5,408 bases of DNA, from NCBI GenBank assembly GCA_018971905.1, contig JAGWZS010000131.1:1-5408 (forward strand), read 5' to 3'. The stretch is from Rhodospirillales bacterium (GTDB lineage: Bacteria > Pseudomonadota > Alphaproteobacteria > Acetobacterales > Acetobacteraceae). The translations under genes and the position numbers were made by a program. Below are positions 1 through 5,408 of this stretch, one piece after another (the first letter of the stretch is position 1; every line of letters begins with the position of its first letter). The notes under the pieces were generated by a model. It was not told where the DNA came from. It worked only from the letters and a program-made list of their open reading frames with translations, and did no database searches.

Positions 1-732
1 GGGGCGCAGGCGGTAGCCGCCCTGGCTTATGGTACCGCGAGCATTCGGCGGGTGGACAGGATTGTGGGCCCTGGCAATGCCTATGTGGCGGAGGCCAAGC
101 GGCAGGTGTTCGGGCAGGTGGGGATCGATTCCATCGCCGGCCCGTCCGAGGTGCTGATCATCGCCGATGAAGGCTGTGACCCGGTGCAGCTGGCCTATGA
201 CCTGCTGGCGCAGGCGGAGCATGACGAGGATGCGCAGTCCATTCTGGTAACGACGAGCGGCGCGCTTGCCGCAGCGGTGGAAAGCGCCGTTGAGCAGGTG
301 CTGGAAACCCTGCCGCGCAGGGAGATCGCCGGCGCAAGCTGGCGCCGCCATGGCGGGATTATTCTGGTGCGCGATTGGGCTGAGGCGGTGGAGATTTCCA
401 ACCACGTGGCGCCGGAGCATTTGCAGCTGATGCTGGCGGACCCGGAGCCGGTTTTCGCCAAGGTGCGCCACGCGGGGGCGGTGTTTCTGGGCCGCAGCAC
501 GCCGGAGGCAATGGGTGATTACATCATCGGCCCGAACCATGTGCTGCCTACCTCCGGCACGGCGCGTTTTGCCTCCGGCCTTTCGGTGCATGATTTTTTA
601 AAGCGCACCACCTTTGCCAAAGTGCCCCCCCAAGCGCTGGCGGCGCTGGGGCCGATGGCGGTGACGTTGGCGCAGGCCGAGGGGCTGGACGCCCATGGGC
701 AAAGCATCGCGGTGAGGCTAAACGCGCCGTAA
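1..732 (+). CDS. hisD: Histidinol dehydrogenase, C-terminal part (5' end off the window)
   Basis: HisD is the cytosolic zinc enzyme that oxidises L-histidinol to L-histidine with two NAD+, the last step of histidine biosynthesis. The frame is open from base 1, and the GTG at 52 is internal, so about 187 N-terminal residues lie upstream of the window (estimated from E. coli numbering). Of 243 visible residues, the family signatures are IVGPGNAYVA (residues 21-30) and IAGPSEVL (45-52). The Q-x-x-H zinc ligands are Gln71 and His74 in AQAEHD. The catalytic Glu139-His140 pair lies in APEHL. Asp173 in MGDY and His232 in LDAH complete the metal site, and His180 is in GPNHVLPT. With nearly constant offsets these match E. 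coli Gln259, His262, Glu326-His327, Asp360, His419 and His367 (numbering from memory). No active-site residue in this part is missing. The gene ends in TAA and overlaps the convergent decarboxylase gene by 15 bases. Identification is firm. Confidence 0.97.
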   Translation, partial: GAQAVAALAYGTASIRRVDRIVGPGNAYVAEAKRQVFGQVGIDSIAGPSEVLIIADEGCDPVQLAYDLLAQAEHDEDAQSILVTTSGALAAAVESAVEQVLETLPRREIAGASWRRHGGIILVRDWAEAVEISNHVAPEHLQLMLADPEPVFAKVRHAGAVFLGRSTPEAMGDYIIGPNHVLPTSGTARFASGLSVHDFLKRTTFAKVPPQALAALGPMAVTLAQAEGLDAHGQSIAVRLNAP

Positions 733-2118
733 AACCTCTGCCACCAGCGCGTCGATATCTTCTTCCCGCGTACGGTGGTTGACGATGGCGCAGCGGATGG
801 CGGTGCGGCCGTTGATTGTGGTGGTGGAGGGAGCGAACAGCCCGCCTTCCTGAAGGTCGGCCACCAGGTCCAGAATCTCCTGACTGGATTTACCCTCGAC
901 CCCGAAACAGACGATGTTGAGCGCCGCCGGAGCAAGCAGCGTAAGCCGGTTGCTGGCCTGCACCTGGGTGGCGAGGCGTGCAGCGAGGGCGCAGCTATTG
1001 TCCACGACTTTTGCCAGGCCTGCCGTGCCGTAGGCGGAGAGGGTCATCCACACCTTCAAAGCTGAGAAGCCGCGTGAGAGGTCTGGCCCCAGGTCGCATG
1101 GCCAGGGAAAGCCGCCTGCCAGGCCGCGCGGGGCGGCGGCAAGGTAGCTGGTGGGCTGGGCGAAGGTGGCGTTGTGGATGGCCGGGTCGCGCACCAGCAG
1201 GCAGCCACAGGAATACGTCACCTGCGCCCATTTATGGAAATCGAAAGCGATGGAATCCGCCCGGCCGAGCCCGTTGGTGAGGTGGCGTTTGGTTGGCGAG
1301 AGGGTGGCCAGCGCGCCAAAGGCGCCGTCTACATGGAACCAGGCGTTTTCTTCCGCCGCGATGTCGGCGGCTGTGTTCAGATCGTCGAACGCGCCGGTAT
1401 CCACGCTGCCGGCGGTGGCGGCGATGAGGAAGGGGGTGAAGCCTGCCGCTTTATCCGCCGCGATGGCCTCGCGGAGCCTGGCCATGTCCATGCGGAAATC
1501 GGCATCGACGGGGATTTTACGCAAGGCGGCGCGGCCGAAGCCCGCCATGTCCAGCGCGCCGGTGACGCAGCGATGCACACCCGCCGAGGCATAGGCGGTG
1601 AGTTTGGCGCCGTTCACGCCCGTTTCGTGTCCGGCCTCGCCCAGAGCTTTCTGCTTGGCGCAGAGCACGGCGCAGAAATTGGCCATGGAGGAGCCGGTGA
1701 GCAGCACACCCGAAGTTTGCGCGGGCATACCCAGCATTTCAGCCGCCCAGGCGATCACCTGTCGTTCCACCGCAATGCCCGCATGGTCCCGCCCGCCGCA
1801 ATTGGCGTTCATGGCCCCCGCCAGCAGCTCCGCCAGCATGGCAACCGGGTTGCCGCCGCCATGCACCCAACCCATGAAGCGGGGGTGGAGATTGCCGGTG
1901 ACGTAAGGCTGGATATCGGCCTGGAAGCGGGTGTAGAGCGCCTCTGGTGTTGTGCCTGTGTCTGGGAGGGGGGCGGTGAAGCCTTGCCGCACAGCCTCCG
2001 GCATCGGCCGCCAGACGGGTTGTTCACGCAAGGTGGCGAGGTGGTCCACCATGTCGTCCAGCATCTTGTGGCCGAGGGTGCGCAGGGAAGACCAGTCAGC
2101 GGGATCAAGCGTGCTCAT
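718..2118 (-). CDS. PLP-dependent group II amino-acid decarboxylase (aromatic-L-amino-acid decarboxylase-like)
   Basis: This 466-residue protein is a fold-type I PLP enzyme of the group II decarboxylases (DDC/TDC/GAD relatives), expected to remove CO2 from an amino acid in the cytosol. Visible motifs are the N-terminal family segment GHKMLDDMVDHL (16-27), the phosphate-binding TGSSMANF (141-148), His182 in the ring-stacking position, TAGSVDTGAFDD (235-246), HVDGAFG (262-268) with Asp264 for the pyridine nitrogen, and HK at 295-296 with Lys296 as Schiff-base lysine. Tyr325 lies 29 residues after the lysine, the same spacing as Lys303-Tyr332 of mammalian DDC, so decarboxylation rather than oxidative deamination is expected. 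The C-terminus has the usual CAIVNHRTREEDIDALV. Where DDC has Thr82 of the substrate pocket this protein has GGG (87-89), so the substrate cannot be named. The ATG start is chosen because the N-terminus aligns with the family, although no Shine-Dalgarno is visible. It lies 37 bases after the DUF3455 gene. Confidence 0.92.
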   Translation of the reverse strand: MSTLDPADWSSLRTLGHKMLDDMVDHLATLREQPVWRPMPEAVRQGFTAPLPDTGTTPEALYTRFQADIQPYVTGNLHPRFMGWVHGGGNPVAMLAELLAGAMNANCGGRDHAGIAVERQVIAWAAEMLGMPAQTSGVLLTGSSMANFCAVLCAKQKALGEAGHETGVNGAKLTAYASAGVHRCVTGALDMAGFGRAALRKIPVDADFRMDMARLREAIAADKAAGFTPFLIAATAGSVDTGAFDDLNTAADIAAEENAWFHVDGAFGALATLSPTKRHLTNGLGRADSIAFDFHKWAQVTYSCGCLLVRDPAIHNATFAQPTSYLAAAPRGLAGGFPWPCDLGPDLSRGFSALKVWMTLSAYGTAGLAKVVDNSCALAARLATQVQASNRLTLLAPAALNIVCFGVEGKSSQEILDLVADLQEGGLFAPSTTTINGRTAIRCAIVNHRTREEDIDALVAEVLRRV

Positions 2119-2155
2119 GGCATGGGTATGGGCAAGCCCGCCCGGCCTTGCAAGA

Positions 2156-2653
2156 TTATGGGGCGGAGGCAGGGCTCACTTCAGAAAAAAACGTATAGCG
2201 CGCGGAATAGGGCACTTTTACGGTGCTGCCCTGGTTTGCCGTGGTGCATGCCTGCACGGGCGTGCCGCCACCATGGGTGTCGGTGCGCGTCACGATTGTC
2301 ACCTCCGAGAATATCCCGCTTTTGCCTTCGGAGACGGTATGCAGCACCAGCCAGGGTGCGTTGCGTGGCCCCGCCGGGGAGGTATTGGCGGAGATGATCG
2401 TGCCTTTAATCTCGCTTCCGTCATTGGCTTGCCATGTGGGGCCGTAAAAATGCCGCGCGACGGCCATGCCCTCGGCGTTGTACATATGCGCGTTAGGACC
2501 CAGCAGCTTCCAGGCCAGCGTATCAGCATTCATTGTGCAACGATAGACCTGCGTGCCACGCCCGGTATATTCCTGGGCGGGTAGCGGTGCGGCGGCGGCG
2601 GCAGTGGCAGCCAACGCGGATGCAAAAACGAGGCATAACAGGTAGCGTGGCAT
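2156..2653 (-). CDS. Secreted DUF3455 domain protein
   Basis: This 165-residue protein has no known function. It begins with a signal peptide: MPR, a hydrophobic stretch at residues 4-20, then a run of alanines, with signal peptidase I cleavage likely around residues 21-23. It is therefore probably periplasmic or exported. The mature part resembles DUF3455: GTQVYRC near the start (33-39), AWKLLGP (47-53), HFYGPTWQANDGSEIKG (68-84), PWLVLHTVSEGKSGIFSEV (100-118), and PYSARYTFF at the end (148-156). Cys39 and Cys136 are the only cysteines in the mature chain and sit at places where the family tends to have them, so a disulfide is plausible. The ATG is preceded by GGAAG at a 7-base spacing. It follows recR after a 72-base gap and precedes the decarboxylase by 37 bases, so co-transcription is possible but nothing in its sequence suggests a role in DNA repair. 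A hand count over 2161-2640 gives about 61% G+C, not strikingly different from its neighbours. Confidence 0.88.
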   Translation of the reverse strand: MPRYLLCLVFASALAATAAAAAPLPAQEYTGRGTQVYRCTMNADTLAWKLLGPNAHMYNAEGMAVARHFYGPTWQANDGSEIKGTIISANTSPAGPRNAPWLVLHTVSEGKSGIFSEVTIVTRTDTHGGGTPVQACTTANQGSTVKVPYSARYTFFSEVSPASAP

Positions 2654-2660
2654 GGTGTTT

Positions 2661-2665
2661 CTTCC
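2661..2665 (-). promoter_or_regulatory. Ribosome binding site of the DUF3455 gene
   Basis: On the minus strand GGAAG lies seven bases before the ATG at 2653-2651. It is a moderate Shine-Dalgarno match and supports this start, which also places the signal peptide correctly at the N-terminus. Confidence 0.6.
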
Positions 2666-2725
2666 GGATAGAAAATTACACAGAGCCCCCGATGGTTGCG
2701 CATCAATCGCGCTAATGCAAGCGGG

Positions 2726-3310
2726 TCAGCTACGGCCGCGCAACGCCGTGGCCAGCGTGCCTTCGTCCAGGATTTCGATGGCGCCGCCGATGGGAACACC
2801 CTGAGCGAGGCGGGAGAGGGGCACGGCGAAGCGGCGCAGGCGCTCGGTGAGGTAGTGGGCGGTGGCCGCACCCTCCACGGTGGCGGGAAGGGCGAGGATG
2901 ATTTCCTCGATCCCGCCTTGCTCCAGCCGTTTCAGCAGCGGGACAATGGCGAGCTCCTCCGGCCCACGCCCGGACAGGGCCGAGAGCGTACCGCCCAGCA
3001 CATGATATTTGCCGCGATAGACATGCGCGCGTTCCAGCGCCCAGAGATCCGCCACATTTTCCACCACGCAGATGCGGGCCTCGCGCAGGGGCTCGGCGCA
3101 GATGGCGCAGGGGTCGGATGAATCGAGGTTACCGCAGGTCGTGCAAGTGCGCACCGAGGCGGCGGCCGAGCGCAGCGCGTCGGCCAGGGGGAGCAGGCCA
3201 TTTTCCCGCTCCCGCAGCAGCTTTAGCACAATGCGCCGTGCACTGCGGGGGCCAAGCCCCGGCAGGCGCGCAAACAGGCCAATCAGGTTTTCGAGTTCAG
3301 GTCCGCCCAT
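2726..3310 (-). CDS. recR: Recombination mediator protein RecR
   Basis: RecR works with RecO (and RecF) to load RecA on SSB-coated single-stranded DNA during gap repair. The full gene is present: 194 residues, close to the usual length of about 200. Domains in order are an N-terminal helix-hairpin-helix with LPGLGPRSARR (16-26); a four-cysteine zinc finger, C56-x2-C59 and C68-x2-C71, all four present; a Toprim domain starting at ICVVE (80-84) and including ATVEGAATAHYL (143-154); and the C-terminal segment LAQGVPIGGAIEILDEGTL (168-186), which is family-typical. The loop usually written SPLDG(x)GP reads SALSGRGP here. The ATG follows the ybaB stop by 15 bases. No clear Shine-Dalgarno is visible in that gap, so translation may depend on ribosomes finishing ybaB (inference). 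The order dnaX-ybaB-recR is conserved across many bacteria. Confidence 0.97.
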   Translation of the reverse strand: MGGPELENLIGLFARLPGLGPRSARRIVLKLLRERENGLLPLADALRSAAASVRTCTTCGNLDSSDPCAICAEPLREARICVVENVADLWALERAHVYRGKYHVLGGTLSALSGRGPEELAIVPLLKRLEQGGIEEIILALPATVEGAATAHYLTERLRRFAVPLSRLAQGVPIGGAIEILDEGTLATALRGRS

Positions 3311-3325
3311 CGCTTTAAAAGTCGG

Positions 3326-3649
3326 TTAGAAGGGAAGTTTCATTCCCGGTGGCAGGCTGATGCCGCCCATGGCGTTCTTGGTCTCGGATTCCATCATTGC
3401 GTCCAGCTTAGATTTGGCGTCCGCATGGGCGGCGGTGATGAGGTCTTCCAGCATCTCGGCCTCGGCGGGGTCGATCAGCTTGGGGTCGATCTTCACGCTT
3501 TTCAGCGCGCCCTTGCCAGACAGCACAACGCGCACGAGCCCGGCACCGGCCACGCCTTCCATCTCGGTGGCATCCAGCTTGGCCTGCATGTCGGCCATTT
3601 TCTGCTGCATCTGCTGGGCCTGTTTCATCAGGCCGGCGATGTTCTTCAT
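3326..3649 (-). CDS. ybaB: YbaB/EbfC family nucleoid-associated protein
   Basis: This is a complete 107-residue member of the YbaB/EbfC family of small dimeric DNA-binding proteins that coat the nucleoid. The N-terminal helix is rich in Met, Gln and Lys ([18 protein letters not shown], 8-25). It is followed by a strand region with [25 protein letters not shown] (32-56, typical EGxxGxGxVxVxxxGxG pattern), an acidic helix with EMLEDLI (65-71), and the conserved C-terminus [13 protein letters not shown] (95-107). The ATG directly follows the dnaX TAA with no spacer, and its ribosome binding site lies inside dnaX, so the two are probably translationally coupled. recR follows after 15 bases. The exact role of YbaB beside RecR is not settled; the conserved pairing suggests a link to recombination or DNA repair. 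Confidence 0.96.
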   Translation of the reverse strand: MKNIAGLMKQAQQMQQKMADMQAKLDATEMEGVAGAGLVRVVLSGKGALKSVKIDPKLIDPAEAEMLEDLITAAHADAKSKLDAMMESETKNAMGGISLPPGMKLPF

Positions 3650-5408
3650 TTACTCATCTCCTTCATAAAGCTCGTCGGGCGGAACCAGCGCCGCCCAATC
3701 GGCGGGCAGGTCGGGTTCCGCTTCGGATTCGTACGGCGTTTCCGCCTTAGCGCCGGGGAAGTGCGCCAGAATGGCCTGCACTAGGGGGTGCGCCAAGGCT
3801 TCGTCCCGCGCTTTGGCGGTGGCCACATCTTCCTGCTCGTCGATGGTGGGTTCGCCCGCCAGGTTGGAGAGGGCGATGGTCCAGCGCCGCCCGGTCTCTT
3901 CCTCCAGCATCCGGGAGAGCTTGGCAATGAGATCGCGCGGATGACCATCGGCCAGGCGCATCTCGATCACCGGCGGGGCAAAACGCACCAGATGCACGGA
4001 TTGGCGCAGATGCGCGTAGAGCATCACGTCTCGCTTGGCTTGCGCCAGGCCGACGACATCAAGGAAGGTGAGGGCACGCGGGGCGGTTGCTTGCATCACC
4101 ACATTGCCGTTGGCAACGGCGCGGGCACCACCACCGCCAGGGCCGCCGGAGGGCGTGCCGCCAAACGCGGCGGTGGGATTTTCGGTTAGCTTTTTCACCA
4201 ACTCGCCCGGCGGCGGCAAATCCGAGACATGGCAGAGGCGGATGAGAATCATTTCCGCACCCGCGCGGCGGTCCGGCGCGGTTTCAACTTCCTGCAAGCC
4301 TTTTAACAGTATTTGCCAGAACCGGCCGAGGAAGGGAATGGAAAGCAGGTCTGCGAATGCGGCGCCGCGTGTGCGCTCCATTTCCGGCAGAGCGCTGCTT
4401 TGTGCCAGGGCGGGCACGGACTTCATGCGCGTGATGAGATGCACAAGACCGAGCAGATCAGAGAGCAGCACGCCGGGGTCAGCGCCGCGTTCGTAGGAAT
4501 CATCAGAGATTTTCAAGGCGGCCTGGATGTCGCCTTTCACCACGGCGTCCATCAGGTCGAACACGAACCCGCGATCCGCAAGGCCGAGCATTTCCGCCAC
4601 CATGGGAGCGGAGATTTCGCCGCCATCCTCGGCACCGCGGGCGATGGCTTGGTCCAGTAGGGAAAGACCATCGCGCACCGAGCCGTCCGCGGCGCGGGCG
4701 ATGTGGGTGAGGGCGGCTTCGGAAATCGCCACCTCTTCCTTCTGCGCGATGCGGGTGAAATGCGCGGTGAGTTGTTCCACCGGCACGCGGCGCAGGTCGT
4801 AACGCTGGCAGCGTGAGAGTACGGTGATAGGTACCTTGCGGATTTCGGTGGTGGCCAGCACGAATTTAATATGGGGCGGCGGCTCTTCCAGCGTTTTAAG
4901 CAGCGCGTTGAACGCAGCCTTGGAGAGCATGTGCACCTCGTCGATGATGAAGACCTTCACCCGCGCGGAGAGTGGTTTGAAGCGAGTGGCCTCGATAATT
5001 TCGCGCACATCATCCACGCCGGTGTTGGAGGCGGCGTCCATCTCCACCACGTCAGGATGACGGTCGGCCAGGATGGCTTTGCAATTATCGCACACGCCGC
5101 AGGGGTCTGGCGTGGGGCCGCCGGTGCCGTCCGGGCCGGTGCAGTTGAGGGCGCGGGCCAGAATGCGCGCCGTGGTGGTTTTGCCAACTCCGCGCACGCC
5201 GGTGAGCATGAAGGCATGGGCGATGCGGTTCATGGCGAAGGCGTTGCGCAGCGTGCGTACCAGGGCTTCCTGGCCGATCAGATCGTCGAATGTGGTGGGG
5301 CGGTATTTGCGGGCCAAAACCCGATACGCGGCGGCTTTTGGGGCCTCCTGCGCGGGTTCGTCGCCAAAGAGGCTGGGGCCCGGCGGCGGGGCGTCTGGCG
5401 CTTCGTCG
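3650..5408 (-). CDS. dnaX: DNA polymerase III subunit gamma/tau (N-terminus off the window)
   Basis: DnaX is the ATPase of the clamp loader that places the beta clamp on primed DNA, and its tau tail links polymerases and helicase. The frame stays open to the right edge, so the true start is outside; the TTG at 5317 is only an internal leucine codon. Of 585 visible residues, 1-27 are a Pro/Ala/Glu-rich extension. The AAA+ module follows: LARKYRP (31-37), Walker A GVRGVGKT (70-77), zinc cysteines 89, 103, 106 and 109, Walker B IIDEVH (154-159), sensor 1 ATTE (185-188), the SRC arginine-finger motif (198-200), and sensor 2 GSVRDGLSLLDQA (242-254). The helical collar ends near LPPPGEL (397-403). 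A glycine-rich linker (415-427) leads to the alphaproteobacterial-type C-terminal domain (about 446-520) and an acidic tail. All ATPase motifs are intact. No E. coli-type A6G slippery heptamer is present; a GAAAAAG occurs at the core/tail boundary. It is the first visible gene of the dnaX-ybaB-recR cluster, so the promoter is presumably upstream. Confidence 0.97.
   Translation of the reverse strand, partial: DEAPDAPPPGPSLFGDEPAQEAPKAAAYRVLARKYRPTTFDDLIGQEALVRTLRNAFAMNRIAHAFMLTGVRGVGKTTTARILARALNCTGPDGTGGPTPDPCGVCDNCKAILADRHPDVVEMDAASNTGVDDVREIIEATRFKPLSARVKVFIIDEVHMLSKAAFNALLKTLEEPPPHIKFVLATTEIRKVPITVLSRCQRYDLRRVPVEQLTAHFTRIAQKEEVAISEAALTHIARAADGSVRDGLSLLDQAIARGAEDGGEISAPMVAEMLGLADRGFVFDLMDAVVKGDIQAALKISDDSYERGADPGVLLSDLLGLVHLITRMKSVPALAQSSALPEMERTRGAAFADLLSIPFLGRFWQILLKGLQEVETAPDRRAGAEMILIRLCHVSDLPPPGELVKKLTENPTAAFGGTPSGGPGGGGARAVANGNVVMQATAPRALTFLDVVGLAQAKRDVMLYAHLRQSVHLVRFAPPVIEMRLADGHPRDLIAKLSRMLEEETGRRWTIALSNLAGEPTIDEQEDVATAKARDEALAHPLVQAILAHFPGAKAETPYESEAEPDLPADWAALVPPDELYEGDE
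3658..3663 (-). promoter_or_regulatory. Ribosome binding site of ybaB inside the dnaX 3' end
   Basis: The minus strand reads AAGGAG eight bases before the ybaB ATG (3649-3647). It lies within the last codons of dnaX, the part encoding the C-terminal EGDE. This strong site fixes the ybaB start and allows initiation as ribosomes end dnaX at the adjoining TAA. Confidence 0.85.
4127..4165 (-). other. Glycine-rich linker in DnaX between the clamp-loader core and the tau tail
   Basis: DnaX visible residues 415-427 read FGGTPSGGPGGGG: eight glycines in thirteen positions, just after the collar domain and before the C-terminal tau domain. In Caulobacter a glycine-rich stretch next to a folded domain makes ClpXP stop and release a gamma-like fragment. 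The position here is equivalent, but the function is inferred. Confidence 0.6.

Noticed and set aside
52..54. GTG as the start of hisD
   Set aside because: The frame is open upstream and encodes conserved HisD sequence (GAQAVAALAYGT), so this codon is internal.
2133..2150. Small inverted repeat between the DUF3455 and decarboxylase genes (CAAG...CTTG arms)
   Set aside because: The stem has an internal G-G mismatch and a short loop, and no T-run follows, so it is not a credible intrinsic terminator.
1174..2397. A 407-codon open frame on the plus strand opposite the decarboxylase and DUF3455 genes
   Set aside because: It runs antisense across two well-recognised genes, shows no family motif, and long antisense frames are expected in G+C-rich coding DNA.
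2654..2725. Possible promoter or terminator in the recR-DUF3455 gap (TAATTT and TTGATG or TTGCAT boxes on the minus strand; GCGC-GATTGAT-GCGC hairpin)
   Set aside because: The candidate -35 and -10 boxes are not at a proper spacing (22 bases for the nearest pair), and the four-base stem lacks a T-run. A promoter may exist but cannot be supported from the sequence.
4190..4196. E. coli-type -1 frameshift signal in dnaX
   Set aside because: The heptamer is G AAA AAG rather than A AAA AAG, and the -1 frame stays open for a long way, so it would not give the short gamma product in the E. coli manner.
5315..5317. TTG as the start codon of dnaX
   Set aside because: The frame continues without a stop to the window edge, and the upstream residues (ending AAYRV) match the lead-in usually seen before LARKYRP in alphaproteobacterial DnaX, so the start is off the window.

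Overview
The window is G+C-rich and gene-dense. It carries core bacterial genes that look alphaproteobacterial. The clues are the dnaX-ybaB-recR order, a DnaX C-terminal domain of the alphaproteobacterial type, a proline/alanine-rich DnaX N-terminal extension, and the RecR and YbaB sequence style. Rhodospirillales, possibly Acetobacteraceae, is my best guess for the lineage. That placement is inferred from protein style alone and was not checked against any database.

Layout: positions 1-732 (+) hold the C-terminal 243 residues of HisD (histidinol dehydrogenase), whose start lies off the left edge. Everything else is on the minus strand. Read in transcription order from the right edge, it is: dnaX (5408-3650, N-terminus off the window), ybaB (3649-3326), recR (3310-2726), a secreted DUF3455 protein (2653-2156) and a PLP-dependent group II amino-acid decarboxylase (2118-718). 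The minus-strand series ends by running convergently into hisD, and the last 15 bases of the two genes overlap.

Function: dnaX, ybaB and recR form the classical replication/recombination cluster, comprising the clamp-loader ATPase, a small nucleoid-associated protein and the RecFOR-pathway recombination mediator. dnaX and ybaB abut exactly, with the ybaB ribosome binding site inside dnaX. recR follows after 15 bases. The two downstream genes have no obvious functional tie to DNA metabolism and may simply be read through or have their own promoter. HisD belongs to histidine biosynthesis and is independent.

I found no mobile element, CRISPR array, RNA gene, phage gene or defence system. The most interesting signal is at the boundary between the DnaX clamp-loader core and its tau-specific tail. 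A glycine-rich tract sits there, and just before it a short A5G run is followed at once by a stop codon in the +1 frame. Either could allow a short gamma-like form of DnaX. The glycine tract resembles what is known from Caulobacter, where ClpXP trims DnaX at such a tract.
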